Source of the DNA: Sphingomonas immobilis
GTDB lineage: Bacteria > Pseudomonadota > Alphaproteobacteria > Sphingomonadales > Sphingomonadaceae
Direction: 5' to 3'
NCBI RefSeq assembly: GCF_030580995.1
Contig: NZ_JAUQSZ010000001.1
Location: 434,001-498,000, forward strand
Length of the DNA: 64,000 nt
The notes under the pieces were generated by a model. That model saw nothing but the letters and a program-made list of their open reading frames with translations, was not told where the DNA came from and made no database searches. How positions within the stretch are numbered: position 1 is the first letter of the stretch; every line of letters starts with the position of its first letter. The translations under genes were made by a program, and so were the position numbers. Shown here one piece after another: positions 8,770 to 16,991 of this stretch.

Positions 8770-9483
8770 TTGGCTGTTCCGCCGAATACCGATGCCGCAT
8801 TTCTTCGCGAGGTCGATGAGGAACTGCGCCGCGACCAGATGGTCGGCGCGTGGAAGCGGTACGGACGGATCGCCGTCGCCGCGCTTGTGCTCGCACTGGC
8901 GGCGTTCGGTGGCTGGCTGATCTATCAGAACCAGCGCCAGGCCGCTGCGGGCGTCGAGGGCGAGCTGCTGTCGAAGACGTTCGACGACCTCGCCGCGAAG
9001 AAGGTCGATGCCGCCGCCAAGCCGCTCGCCGATCTCGCCAAGTCGGACGGCCCCGGCTACAGCGCCGTCGCGCGCTTCACCCAGGCCGATCTGCTGCTGC
9101 AGAAGGACGATACGGCGGGCGCCGCGAAGATCTTCGCCGCCATCACCGCCGATCAGAAGGTGGCGCAGCCGTTCCGCGATCTCGCGCTCGTCCGTCAGAC
9201 GTCTGCGGAATTCGACACGCTCAAGCCGCAGGTCGTGATCGACCGGCTGCGCGGGCTGGCGGTGAAGGACAATCCGTGGTTCGGCAGCGCCGGCGAGCTC
9301 GTTGCCGCCGCCTATGTGAAAAGCGGCCAGCGCGACAAGGCCGCCGCGCTGTTCTCGCAGATCGCCAAGGGGGACGACGTACCCGACACGATCAAGCAAC
9401 GTGCGGTTCAGATGAGCGGACTATTGGGTGTGGACGCCCCCGAGAAAACTGGCGACCAGGCTGAGGAAAAGAAGGCGAAATGA
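8770..9483 (+). CDS. YfgM-like tetratricopeptide membrane protein
   Basis: A 237-residue membrane-anchored protein: a cytoplasmic lead (LREVDEELRRDQMVGAWKRY), one TM helix at about 38-57, then a periplasmic alpha-helical region with TPR-like repeats. This is the layout of YfgM, a SecYEG- and chaperone-associated protein of E. coli. Gene order yfgM-bamB-der, as in E. coli, supports the call. The TTG at 8770 is preferred because GGAG lies 8 nt upstream; a GTG at 8734 would add 12 residues. Its TGA overlaps the bamB ATG (9480-9483). Confidence 0.75.
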   Translation: MAVPPNTDAAFLREVDEELRRDQMVGAWKRYGRIAVAALVLALAAFGGWLIYQNQRQAAAGVEGELLSKTFDDLAAKKVDAAAKPLADLAKSDGPGYSAVARFTQADLLLQKDDTAGAAKIFAAITADQKVAQPFRDLALVRQTSAEFDTLKPQVVIDRLRGLAVKDNPWFGSAGELVAAAYVKSGQRDKAAALFSQIAKGDDVPDTIKQRAVQMSGLLGVDAPEKTGDQAEEKKAK

Positions 9484-10856
9484 GGAAATCGAACGCGATC
9501 CTGCTCGCGGTGGCGACGGCGTCCTTTGCGCTGAGTGGTTGTGCGGCGCTGAAGGGCAAGAAGAAGACGCCGACGCTGGGCGAACGCATCCCGATCCTCG
9601 CCTCCGAAAGCGAGGTCAATGCCGACAAGACGATCGGCGAGGTTCAGGTCTTGCTGCCGGCCCCGGCGGAGAACGACGCCTGGGCGCAGCCCGGCGGCAG
9701 CGCCTCCAAATCGATGGGGCAGGTCGCGCTCGGCTCGTCGCTTTCGCGGCGCTGGAGCGTGTCGATCGACGGCGGATCGAACCGCCAGCGGCTCGGCGCG
9801 ACGCCGGTGGTCGGCGACGGCATGTTGTTTGCCGTAGACGTCGAAGCGACCGTTCACGCCTTCAACGCCGATACCGGCGCGAAGCTGTGGACTGCCGATA
9901 TCGCCAAGGGCAGCAACAAGAAGAACCGCGCGGCGCGCTTCGGCGGCGGCGTGAGCTATGAGGATGGCCAGGTCTTTGCGACCGACGGCCTCGGCGACGT
10001 CGTCGCTTACGACGCCAAGACCGGCGCCGAGAAGTGGCGCGTCAAGCCGGGCGGTCCGCTGCGCAACGCGCCGACGCTCGCGCTGGGGCAGGTGCTGGTG
10101 CTGAGCCAGGATAACCAGTTGTTCGCGTTGTCGCAGGCCGATGGATCGGTCGTCTGGACGGGCTCGGGCAGCCTCGAGACGCAGGGCGTGTTCGGCGTCG
10201 CGGCACCCGCCGTCGCGCAGGGCACGGTGGTTGCGGGCTTCTCCTCGGGCGAGCTCAATGCCTATCGTTACGAGAACGGCCGCACGCTCTGGGCCGACGC
10301 GCTGTCGCGCTCGAGCATCTCGACCTCGGTGTCGAGCCTTGCCGACATCGACGCCGATCCCGTGATCGATCGCGGCACGGTGTTCGCGGTCGGGCAGGGC
10401 GGCCGCACCGTCGCGCTCGAAATCGCTTCGGGCACGCGGCTGTGGGAACAGAATTTCGCCGGCATCTCGACGCCGTGGGTGGCGGGCGAGTGGGTGTTCG
10501 TCGTGACCGACGACGCGCGCCTCGTCTGCCTCGCGCGCGCGACCGGCAAGGTGCGCTGGATCAGCCAGCTCCAGCATTTCCGCAGCGACAAGTACGATCG
10601 CGAGGGCAATCGCAAGCTGCCCAAGCCCGGCAAGAAGGAGAACCGCAAGAACCAGATCAGCTGGTTCGGCCCGGTGCTCGCCGGCGGGCGGCTGATCCTG
10701 ACCAATTCGGTCGGCCAGATCGTCTCGGCATCGCCCGACGACGGCAAGGTCTTGTCGAAGATCAACGCCAAGCAGAGCTTCACGCTGCCGCCGATCGTCG
10801 CCAAGTCGACGCTCTACGTGCTCGACCAGAAGGGCCATATCGTCGCGTACAAGTGA
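9480..10856 (+). CDS. bamB: outer membrane protein assembly factor BamB
   Basis: A lipoprotein partner of the BAM complex that helps insert beta-barrel proteins into the outer membrane. The 458-residue protein starts MRKSNAILLAVATASFALSG with Cys21 as the lipobox cysteine (LSGC). The mature part is a PQQ-type beta propeller with repeats such as GAKLWTADI, GAEKWRVKPGG, DGSVVWTGSG and TGKVRWISQL. Translation is coupled to the YfgM-like gene by an ATGA overlap. It is somewhat longer than E. coli BamB, as usual in alphaproteobacteria. Confidence 0.9.
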   Translation: MRKSNAILLAVATASFALSGCAALKGKKKTPTLGERIPILASESEVNADKTIGEVQVLLPAPAENDAWAQPGGSASKSMGQVALGSSLSRRWSVSIDGGSNRQRLGATPVVGDGMLFAVDVEATVHAFNADTGAKLWTADIAKGSNKKNRAARFGGGVSYEDGQVFATDGLGDVVAYDAKTGAEKWRVKPGGPLRNAPTLALGQVLVLSQDNQLFALSQADGSVVWTGSGSLETQGVFGVAAPAVAQGTVVAGFSSGELNAYRYENGRTLWADALSRSSISTSVSSLADIDADPVIDRGTVFAVGQGGRTVALEIASGTRLWEQNFAGISTPWVAGEWVFVVTDDARLVCLARATGKVRWISQLQHFRSDKYDREGNRKLPKPGKKENRKNQISWFGPVLAGGRLILTNSVGQIVSASPDDGKVLSKINAKQSFTLPPIVAKSTLYVLDQKGHIVAYK

Positions 10857-10865
10857 GGGCGTTTC

Positions 10866-10949
10866 GTCATCTCAGCGAAAGCTGGGATCTCCCTGTGACG
10901 GCCCGCGCGCCTGCCTCGAGAGACCCCAGCTTTCGCTGGGGTGACGAAA
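10866..10949. repeat. inverted palindromic repeat pair, CCCAGCTTTCGCTGGG family
   Basis: GTCATCTCAGCGAAAGCTGG (10866 on) and its inverted partner ending at 10949 (CCAGCTTTCGCTGGGGTGAC) flank about 30 nt between bamB and der. The same unit, nearly identical, recurs at 32308-32390. Each arm is itself a hairpin around GCGAAAGC. Confidence 0.85.
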
Positions 10950-10975
10950 GCACACAGTTGCCGTAAGGGCTGATC

Positions 10976-12373
10976 ATGCCCAGTCTCCCCGTGGTCGCGA
11001 TTATCGGCCGTCCCAATGTCGGCAAGTCGACCTTGTTCAACCGTCTCGTCGGCAAGAAGCTCGCGCTCGTCGACGATACCCCCGGCGTCACGCGCGACCG
11101 GCGTGAGGGCGATGCGACGCTGATCGGCATCGATTTCCGCGTCATCGATACCGCCGGCTACGAGGACGAGGACGCCGCGTCGCTGCCCGGCCGCATGCGC
11201 CAGCAGACCGAGGCCGCCGTCGCGCAAGCCGATGTCGCGCTGTTCCTCGTCGACGCGCGCGCCGGCATCGTCCCGCTCGACGAGGAGATCGCGCGGTGGC
11301 TGCGCGGCTCCACCACGCCGATCGTGCTCGTCGCCAACAAGGCGGAAGGGAAAGCGGGCAACGACGGCATCCTCGAATCGCTGGCGCTCGGCTTCGGCGA
11401 TCCGGTCGAATTGTCGGCGGAGCATGGCGAGGGGCTGGTCGAGCTGTTCGACGCGCTGCTGCCCTTTATCGAGCCCGAGAAGAACCCGGACGGCACCGAC
11501 ATCCCCAATGCTGACCCCGAAGAGGAATACAGCCCCGACGCGCCGCTGAAGCTCGCCATCATCGGCCGGCCGAATGCGGGCAAGTCGACGCTGATCAACA
11601 AGATCCTCGGCGAGGAACGGCTCATCACCGGGCCGGAAGCGGGCATCACGCGCGATTCGATCGCGATCGACTGGATGTGGCACGACCCGGACCGCGAGCC
11701 CGGCGACGATGCGCGCAAAGTCCGGCTGATCGACACCGCCGGCATGCGCAAGCGCGCCAACGTGCAGGAAAAGCTCGAGAAGCTCGCCGTCGCCGACGCG
11801 CTGCACGCGATCGATTTCGCCGAGGTCGTCGTGCTGCTGCTCGATGCAACGCGCGGGCTCGAGTCGCAGGATCTGCGCATCGCCGACGCCGCGCTGCAGG
11901 AGGGCCGCGCGCTGATCGTCGTCATCAACAAATGGGATGTGGCCGAGAACGGATCGAGCCTGTTCAACGGCATCAAGGGTGCGCTTGAAGAGGGGCTCAG
12001 CCAGATCAAGGGCATGCCGGTGCTGACCGTCTCGGCGATCACCGGCAAGGGCATCGACACGATGCTGAAGGTCGCGTTCGACACCCGCGAGGCGTGGTCC
12101 AGGCGGGTCGGCACGGGCGAGCTGAACCGCTGGTTCGAACGCGCGGTCGAGGCCAATCCGCCGCCCGCGCCCGGCGGCAAGCGCATCAAGCTGCGCTACC
12201 TGACGCAGGCCAAGACGCGGCCGCCCGGCTTCGTGCTGTTCGGCACGCGAGTCGACCAATTGCCAATGAGTTACCAGCGATACCTCATCAACGGCATCCG
12301 TCGCGATCTCGGCTTCGGCGCGGTTCCGGTGCGGCTTACCTTGCGCGCGCCGAAGAACCCGTTCGACCGCTGA
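10976..12373 (+). CDS. der: ribosome-associated GTPase Der (EngA)
   Basis: An essential GTPase for 50S ribosomal subunit maturation. The 465-residue protein has two tandem G domains. G1-G3 of the first are GRPNVGKST (residues 11-19), then DTPGVTRDR and DTAG; the second repeats GRPNAGKST, GITRDS and DTAGMRK. NKxD-type motifs are VANKAEG (a divergent G4 with Ala-Glu instead of Asp in domain 1) and VINKWD in domain 2. The C-terminal KH-like domain closes with RRDLGFGAVPVRL. It is downstream of bamB across a repeat pair. Confidence 0.96.
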   Translation: MPSLPVVAIIGRPNVGKSTLFNRLVGKKLALVDDTPGVTRDRREGDATLIGIDFRVIDTAGYEDEDAASLPGRMRQQTEAAVAQADVALFLVDARAGIVPLDEEIARWLRGSTTPIVLVANKAEGKAGNDGILESLALGFGDPVELSAEHGEGLVELFDALLPFIEPEKNPDGTDIPNADPEEEYSPDAPLKLAIIGRPNAGKSTLINKILGEERLITGPEAGITRDSIAIDWMWHDPDREPGDDARKVRLIDTAGMRKRANVQEKLEKLAVADALHAIDFAEVVVLLLDATRGLESQDLRIADAALQEGRALIVVINKWDVAENGSSLFNGIKGALEEGLSQIKGMPVLTVSAITGKGIDTMLKVAFDTREAWSRRVGTGELNRWFERAVEANPPPAPGGKRIKLRYLTQAKTRPPGFVLFGTRVDQLPMSYQRYLINGIRRDLGFGAVPVRLTLRAPKNPFDR

Positions 12374-12491
12374 CAGTTAGCCTGAAGTCGCAAACAAATA
12401 CGCAAGCTCGTCAACGCATCCTTTACTCGATCGCGCGTACAAACTGCCTTGAAAGCATCCCGATCATGGTGACCGGGATGAGGAGATTGCG

Positions 12492-12902
12492 GTGTCTCTC
12501 GACGATCGAAGCCTAGTCGACTGGACGGCTTTCGCACGCTCGCGCAACGAACTCGGCGCCGGTTTCGTGCGCATCCTCGGCTATTTCCGTGAGGACGGCG
12601 TCAAATCGGTCGCCGCGATCGAAGCGGCCATGCGCGCGCAGAACGCCGCCGGCCTGGTGATTCCCGCGCACACGCTAAAGGGCGAGTCGCGTCAGTTCGG
12701 TGCGGAGCCGCTCGGTATGCTGGCGGAGCGGATCGAGACGATCGCACGCGATTCGGTCGAGAATCGCGACACGCCCGACGAAGCGCTGGAGCTGGTGGTC
12801 GAACTCCGCCCGCTGTTCGAACGCACGCTGAGCGTGCTGGAGCGCGAAGCCAATCCGATCGTGGAGCGCCGCGTCGGCGGCTTCGGACGGCGCGCGGGCT
12901 GA
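12492..12902 (+). CDS. HPt domain phosphotransfer protein
   Basis: A 136-residue single-domain histidine phosphotransfer protein. The phosphorylatable histidine is His60 in PAHTLKGESRQFGAEPL, matching the HPt consensus AHxLKG...GA. Start is a GTG at 12492, with AGGAG 6-10 nt upstream. HPt proteins relay phosphate between hybrid kinases and response regulators; the cognate partners are not identifiable here, though a histidine-kinase-like protein lies 5.6 kb downstream. It is convergent with the coiled-coil gene across an inverted repeat. Confidence 0.8.
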   Translation: MSLDDRSLVDWTAFARSRNELGAGFVRILGYFREDGVKSVAAIEAAMRAQNAAGLVIPAHTLKGESRQFGAEPLGMLAERIETIARDSVENRDTPDEALELVVELRPLFERTLSVLEREANPIVERRVGGFGRRAG

Positions 12903-12921
12903 ATCAGGCCAAACCAAAACA

Positions 12922-13002
12922 CCGTTAGCCCTGAGCTTGTCGAAGGGCTGTACTTCTTGGCTAGAAGAAAGGGCAGGGCTTCGACAAGCTCAGCCCGAAC
13001 GG
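12922..13002. repeat. inverted repeat pair, GAGCTTGTCGAAG family
   Basis: CCCTGAGCTTGTCGAAGGGC in the left arm (12922-12948) is mirrored by a right arm (12974-13002) with GCTTCGACAAGCTCAGCCC. It lies between two convergent genes, where it could serve as a bidirectional terminator. The same family occurs at 29121-29205, 53453-53542 and 53874-53905. Confidence 0.85.
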
Positions 13003-13016
13003 CATGATTTCAGAGC

Positions 13017-15359
13017 CTAAGTCCGCAGCCGCTCGATCGCCTGCGCCAGCGCCACGTAGAGCTTGCCCATATCCGAAGACAGCAAGGTTACGCCGAGTGG
13101 CGAGCCGTCGCGCTGCGCCAGGATCGCGCGCAGCATCGCCTCGAAATCGTGGATGTAACGATTGACCTGTTCGCGGAATGCATTGTCGTCGTCGTAGAGC
13201 CGCGCGATCTCGCGCGCCTCGCCTGAATCGAGCAGCCGCACTGCACGGCGCGTGAAGACGCCGCGGTCGCCGCGCAGATACGCGGCCCACGAACTGTCCG
13301 ACACTTCGGCGGAGAAGGTCTTGGCGATGTCGATCGACGCGGAGTTGAGCGCCTCGATCAGCAGCGAGACGCGGCGCGCGAAATTGTCCTCTTCGGCCTT
13401 CTCGCGTTCGTTGCGCGCTTGTTCGATCCGCGCCTCGACGATCGCGCTGGTCTGCGTGATCGTCGCAACCTGTGCGCTGAGCTTGGCGGAGACGCGCTCG
13501 GCGACCGAGGCGGCGCCCTCGGCGGCCTCGCCGATCGCGGCGATCTGGCGCTCGAAACTTTCCGTCGTGGCGCGCTTCAACGCATCGCTGCTCGCCGCCT
13601 GCAGCGCTGCGGCCGCGTCTGGGATGACCGACGCCAGCGTCTCGCGCGCGCGGTCGGCGGCGGCGCTGGCGGTATCGCGGACACGCAGCAGCGCCTCGAC
13701 CAGGCGCGGCGCGGCCTCCTCGGTGAAGCGGTGGCTCTGTGCGATCGTCTCGTCGACCGACGCGCCGAGCGCCAGCGCCTTGTCGTTGCTGGCGGCCAGC
13801 GTCTCGAGCAACGTCACGGCGAGCTTGTCGGCCTGATCGCGCTGGCCGTGGATCACGGTCGCGATCGCCTCGATCGCGTCGTGCGTGCTTTCGGCCGCGG
13901 AGACGAGCGCCATCAGCTCGGGCTTCGAATCGATCACCACCTGGCGGCTGGCGGCAATCCGCTCGTCCATGCGGATCAGCGCCTGCGGCACGGTCTCGTC
14001 GATCTCGCGCGTGGCGGCGTCGAGCGCGACGAGCAGGCGCTCGGTCGTCTCGATCGTCTCGCGCGCGGTGACGTCGCCGGCCTTGATGCGCTCGGCCATC
14101 GTCTCCGCCGAGGCACGCAGCGCATCCATCGACACGGCAAGCTCGTGCCCGCGTGCCGCCTCGCGCATGTGGAACTGCTCGAAATCGACCGACACGCGGC
14201 TGAGCCCCGTTCCCAGCGTCGAGATCAGATCGTTGGAGGCGTGGTGCTGGTCGGAAAGGCTGGCGGCGACGCGGTCGATCATTTCCTCGATCGCACCGAT
14301 GCGGCCGGCCAGCGCCTCGACGCTGTCCTTGGCGGTGCGGTCGAGCGCGGCCTGGTTGGTGCCGAGCATCGCCAGCATCGCTTCGCCCTGCGTCGCGATG
14401 CCCTTGCGCGCCTCGTCGACCGCATTGGCGGTGCGGCCGAGCAGATCGTCGACGGCGGTCGACATCGCGCCCGTCACCTGTTCGAGCCGCGCGCCCGCCG
14501 ATTCGCTGGTCGCCTCCATGCGCAGCAGATGCGCCGCGAGCTTCTGCGCCGCGCCGCCGGTGATCGTGTCGGCCTCGCGGCCCCGGTCGGCGAGCGCGGT
14601 AAGCTGCGCGTCGAGCGCCGTCGCGCTTTCGCTGACCGTGACCGACGCCTGCCTGAGCGCATCGGTCAGCGACACCGTCTGCTCGCCCGCGCGCGGCAGC
14701 ACGTTCAGCAGCACTTCGAGATTGCCGCGCGCATTGTCCGACAGGGCGGAGAAGGCGCGCGCATTCTCCTCGGCGCGGGCGATCTCGGCGGCCATGCCCG
14801 AACCGAGCGTGCCGAAGCGGGCGTTGCTGCTCTCTCCGATCGCGGTGAGCGCGACGGCATGGTCGGCAAGCTGGCGGCGATTGTCCTCGATCGCGGCCGA
14901 AAGCGACGCGACGGTGCGTTCGAGCGACGCGGCCTCCTCGCGCATTGCGCGCGCGGTCGTGCCGAAGCGCGCGGCTTCCGCGCGACTGGTGCGCAGCGTC
15001 AGCAGCAGCAGCACGCCGATCAGGGCGGGCGGCACGCACAATGCGGCGATGAACCCGGCCAGCGCCATCGGCTCGGCCGCGGCGATGCTGCCGCGCGCAA
15101 GCCACAGCATCCCGGCGATCCACGCGACTGACACGATGCCGCCGAGCGTGGGCAGCACCCATCCGAAACTCCGCGGCTTTTTCGGCTCCTGCAGGACGAG
15201 ATCGATCAGGTCGTACGGCTCCTCGTCGGGCTCCGGCGATGATTGCTGCTGCTCGGTGTCGATGCCGGCGCCCTCTTCGATATCCGCGGAATTGACGCTC
15301 GGCTTGACCGTGGTTGCCATGCCCTTGCGCAGGTCGATGATGTGCGAACCCCCGTTCAT
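13017..15359 (-). CDS. large two-TM coiled-coil protein (TipN-like layout)
   Basis: A 780-residue protein starting MNGGSHIIDLRKGMATTVKP. An acidic, low-complexity N-terminus (to about 60) is followed by two close membrane helices (about 68-89 and 97-121) and then about 600 residues of Ala/Glu/Arg-rich heptad sequence, predicted coiled coil. The final 100 residues (FEAMLRAILAQRDGSPLGV...YVALAQAIERL) look globular. This two-TM plus long coiled-coil layout matches Caulobacter TipN, a polarity and division landmark; that is inference from architecture, not proven homology. It is leftward, between an HPt gene and a degenerate HPt-like gene. Confidence 0.6.
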   Translation of the reverse strand: MNGGSHIIDLRKGMATTVKPSVNSADIEEGAGIDTEQQQSSPEPDEEPYDLIDLVLQEPKKPRSFGWVLPTLGGIVSVAWIAGMLWLARGSIAAAEPMALAGFIAALCVPPALIGVLLLLTLRTSRAEAARFGTTARAMREEAASLERTVASLSAAIEDNRRQLADHAVALTAIGESSNARFGTLGSGMAAEIARAEENARAFSALSDNARGNLEVLLNVLPRAGEQTVSLTDALRQASVTVSESATALDAQLTALADRGREADTITGGAAQKLAAHLLRMEATSESAGARLEQVTGAMSTAVDDLLGRTANAVDEARKGIATQGEAMLAMLGTNQAALDRTAKDSVEALAGRIGAIEEMIDRVAASLSDQHHASNDLISTLGTGLSRVSVDFEQFHMREAARGHELAVSMDALRASAETMAERIKAGDVTARETIETTERLLVALDAATREIDETVPQALIRMDERIAASRQVVIDSKPELMALVSAAESTHDAIEAIATVIHGQRDQADKLAVTLLETLAASNDKALALGASVDETIAQSHRFTEEAAPRLVEALLRVRDTASAAADRARETLASVIPDAAAALQAASSDALKRATTESFERQIAAIGEAAEGAASVAERVSAKLSAQVATITQTSAIVEARIEQARNEREKAEEDNFARRVSLLIEALNSASIDIAKTFSAEVSDSSWAAYLRGDRGVFTRRAVRLLDSGEAREIARLYDDDNAFREQVNRYIHDFEAMLRAILAQRDGSPLGVTLLSSDMGKLYVALAQAIERLRT

Positions 15360-15442
15360 ACCATCTGTTTACCACGTTTTTGCCACGGGGAAACCTCCGT
15401 ACGAAACCTTGCCTTAAGTGCTCGGCGGCTATCGCTGCGGAC

Positions 15443-15736
15443 ATGGCTTATGATCCCGGTGCAATCGATGCGACTCTGGCGGCGGCGTTGGGCGACCAGC
15501 CCGAACTGATCGCGGAGCTGCGTTTCGCCTTCATGGAAAGCGCCGGCCGCGCGCTCGACGCGCTCGAGGGCGCGCAGGATGCCGCCGCATGGCGTGCCGC
15601 CGCCAATCGCCTGAAGGGCCTTGCCGCCAGCTTCGGCGCGATCCGGCTGATGGCGATCGCCGGCGAAGCGGCCGAGGTGGAGCCGGGCGACGCGGCGATG
15701 ATCCGTCGCCTGCGGCGCGCCGTCGAACGGCTGTAA
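15443..15736 (+). CDS. HPt-like domain protein lacking the phospho-histidine
   Basis: A 97-residue helical protein starting MAYDPGAIDATLAAALGDQP. Residues about 20-75 align by eye with an HPt four-helix core: RAAANRLKGLAASFGAIRLM corresponds to the consensus AHxLKGxxxxxGA, but the histidine position is Asn55. It should therefore be unable to carry phosphate and may act as a docking or inhibitory domain; this is inference. It is divergent from the coiled-coil gene (84-nt gap) and 44 nt upstream of the next gene, probably in one operon. Confidence 0.6.
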   Translation: MAYDPGAIDATLAAALGDQPELIAELRFAFMESAGRALDALEGAQDAAAWRAAANRLKGLAASFGAIRLMAIAGEAAEVEPGDAAMIRRLRRAVERL

Positions 15737-15780
15737 CCCAGCTTTTGCCTTTACCGGCCTGACCGCTTAACACCCCGCCG

Positions 15781-16941
15781 ATGCTGGCGGGGCTCATTTT
15801 CGCGACGGAAGACGCCGACGACAAAGCGGGGACGCTTGCCGAGACGTTGCCGTTCGGCGGGCTCACGCTCATCGAGTTTCAGGCGCGGCTGCTGATCGCG
15901 GCCGGCGCGACGCAGATCGTGCTGGCGGTCGCGCGGATGACGCCGGGGCTGCTCGGCGCGATCAGCCGCATCGGACGGCGCGGCGTGTCGGTCGATGCGG
16001 TGCGCACGGCGGCGGAGGCGATCGAGAAGCTCCATCCGCTCGCGCGCGTGCTGGTCGTGGCGGACGGGCTCGTCACCACCGGCGATGCGGTGATGGCGCT
16101 GGTCGACGAGAGCGGCGAGGGCATCCTCGTCATCGACGACGAGGATCCGGCGTTCGAACGCATCGGCGTCGCCACCGCCTGGGCCGGCATGGCGCTGGTC
16201 GAGGCGCGGCGGATCGCCGACGTCGCCGCTTTGCCGCGCGATTACGATTTCCAGTCGACGCTGCTGCGCGTGATCGCACAGAGCGGCGCGGCGCACGTCC
16301 ACCTTCCCGCGGAGGCCGAGATCCATCACGCGATCGAACGCGATTCGCGCGCGCTGGCGGCACTCGGCAATGCGACGATCGCGAGCCTCGTCGCGCGCCC
16401 GGTGCGCTGGGCCGATCGCTACATCGCCGCCCCCCTGGCGCGCGCCGCCTTGCCGCACCTGTTCGCGCAAGGGGTGCCGACCTGGCCGCTCGGCGCGGGG
16501 ACGGGCGTGCTCGGGCTGATCGGGCTGGCGGCGATCTATTTCGGCTGGGGCGTGGTCGGGCTGGTGACGGTCCTCGTCGCGGCGCTGCTCGGCACGACCG
16601 GGTCGACGCTGGCGTGGCTGCGCGACGAGGACGGCCTCGCGCGCGGCCTCGCCATCGCCAGCCCCGCGCTCTCCGCGCTCTCCGTGGTCGCGGTCGGCGG
16701 ATCGACCGGGCAGGCGACCGGATGGATGCTGGCCGTCGGGGCGCTCGTCGCCAGCCTGCTGGTCGAGCGAATCACCCGCGCCGCACATCCCCGCCGCTGG
16801 TGGTCTAGCCCGCTCGCCGCACCCCTCCTGATGCTCGCGCCGGTGCTGGTGGGGGAGGCGCTCGTCGCCGTCGGGGTCGTCACGCTCTACGCGGTCGTCA
16901 CCCTTGCTTCGGCAATCGAGGGGCTGAGTCATGAAAAATGA
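15781..16941 (+). CDS. nucleotidyltransferase-like domain fused to a membrane domain
   Basis: A 386-residue protein. The N-terminal 200 residues resemble a MobA/sugar-nucleotidyltransferase fold (LAGLIFATEDADD, then a PFGGLTLIEFQARLLIAAGA stretch like the usual PLI...L..AG helix), but the Gly-rich nucleotide loop is degraded. Residues about 200-386 carry four or five hydrophobic segments preceded by ARPVRWADRYIAAPLARAAL, like the lead-in of CDP-alcohol phosphatidyltransferases in fused IPCT/DIPPS enzymes. The catalytic DG..AR...G...D...D motif is not visible. It may be a catalytically dead relative, or a separate family; the function is unknown. It precedes a DUF2336-like gene by 50 nt. Confidence 0.5.
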   Translation: MLAGLIFATEDADDKAGTLAETLPFGGLTLIEFQARLLIAAGATQIVLAVARMTPGLLGAISRIGRRGVSVDAVRTAAEAIEKLHPLARVLVVADGLVTTGDAVMALVDESGEGILVIDDEDPAFERIGVATAWAGMALVEARRIADVAALPRDYDFQSTLLRVIAQSGAAHVHLPAEAEIHHAIERDSRALAALGNATIASLVARPVRWADRYIAAPLARAALPHLFAQGVPTWPLGAGTGVLGLIGLAAIYFGWGVVGLVTVLVAALLGTTGSTLAWLRDEDGLARGLAIASPALSALSVVAVGGSTGQATGWMLAVGALVASLLVERITRAAHPRRWWSSPLAAPLLMLAPVLVGEALVAVGVVTLYAVVTLASAIEGLSHEK

Positions 16942-16991
16942 CCCGAAAAGCCTTAGGTGCGTTTTAACCGCAAATCCCTAAGCACTGTCGC

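Noticed and set aside
13419-15131. Long open frames opposite the coiled-coil gene (570 and 510 codons on the plus strand)
   Set aside because: They are GC3-driven shadows; their translations are Arg/Gly/His-rich or Ser/Ala-rich with no domain, while the minus-strand frame has TM helices and coiled coil.
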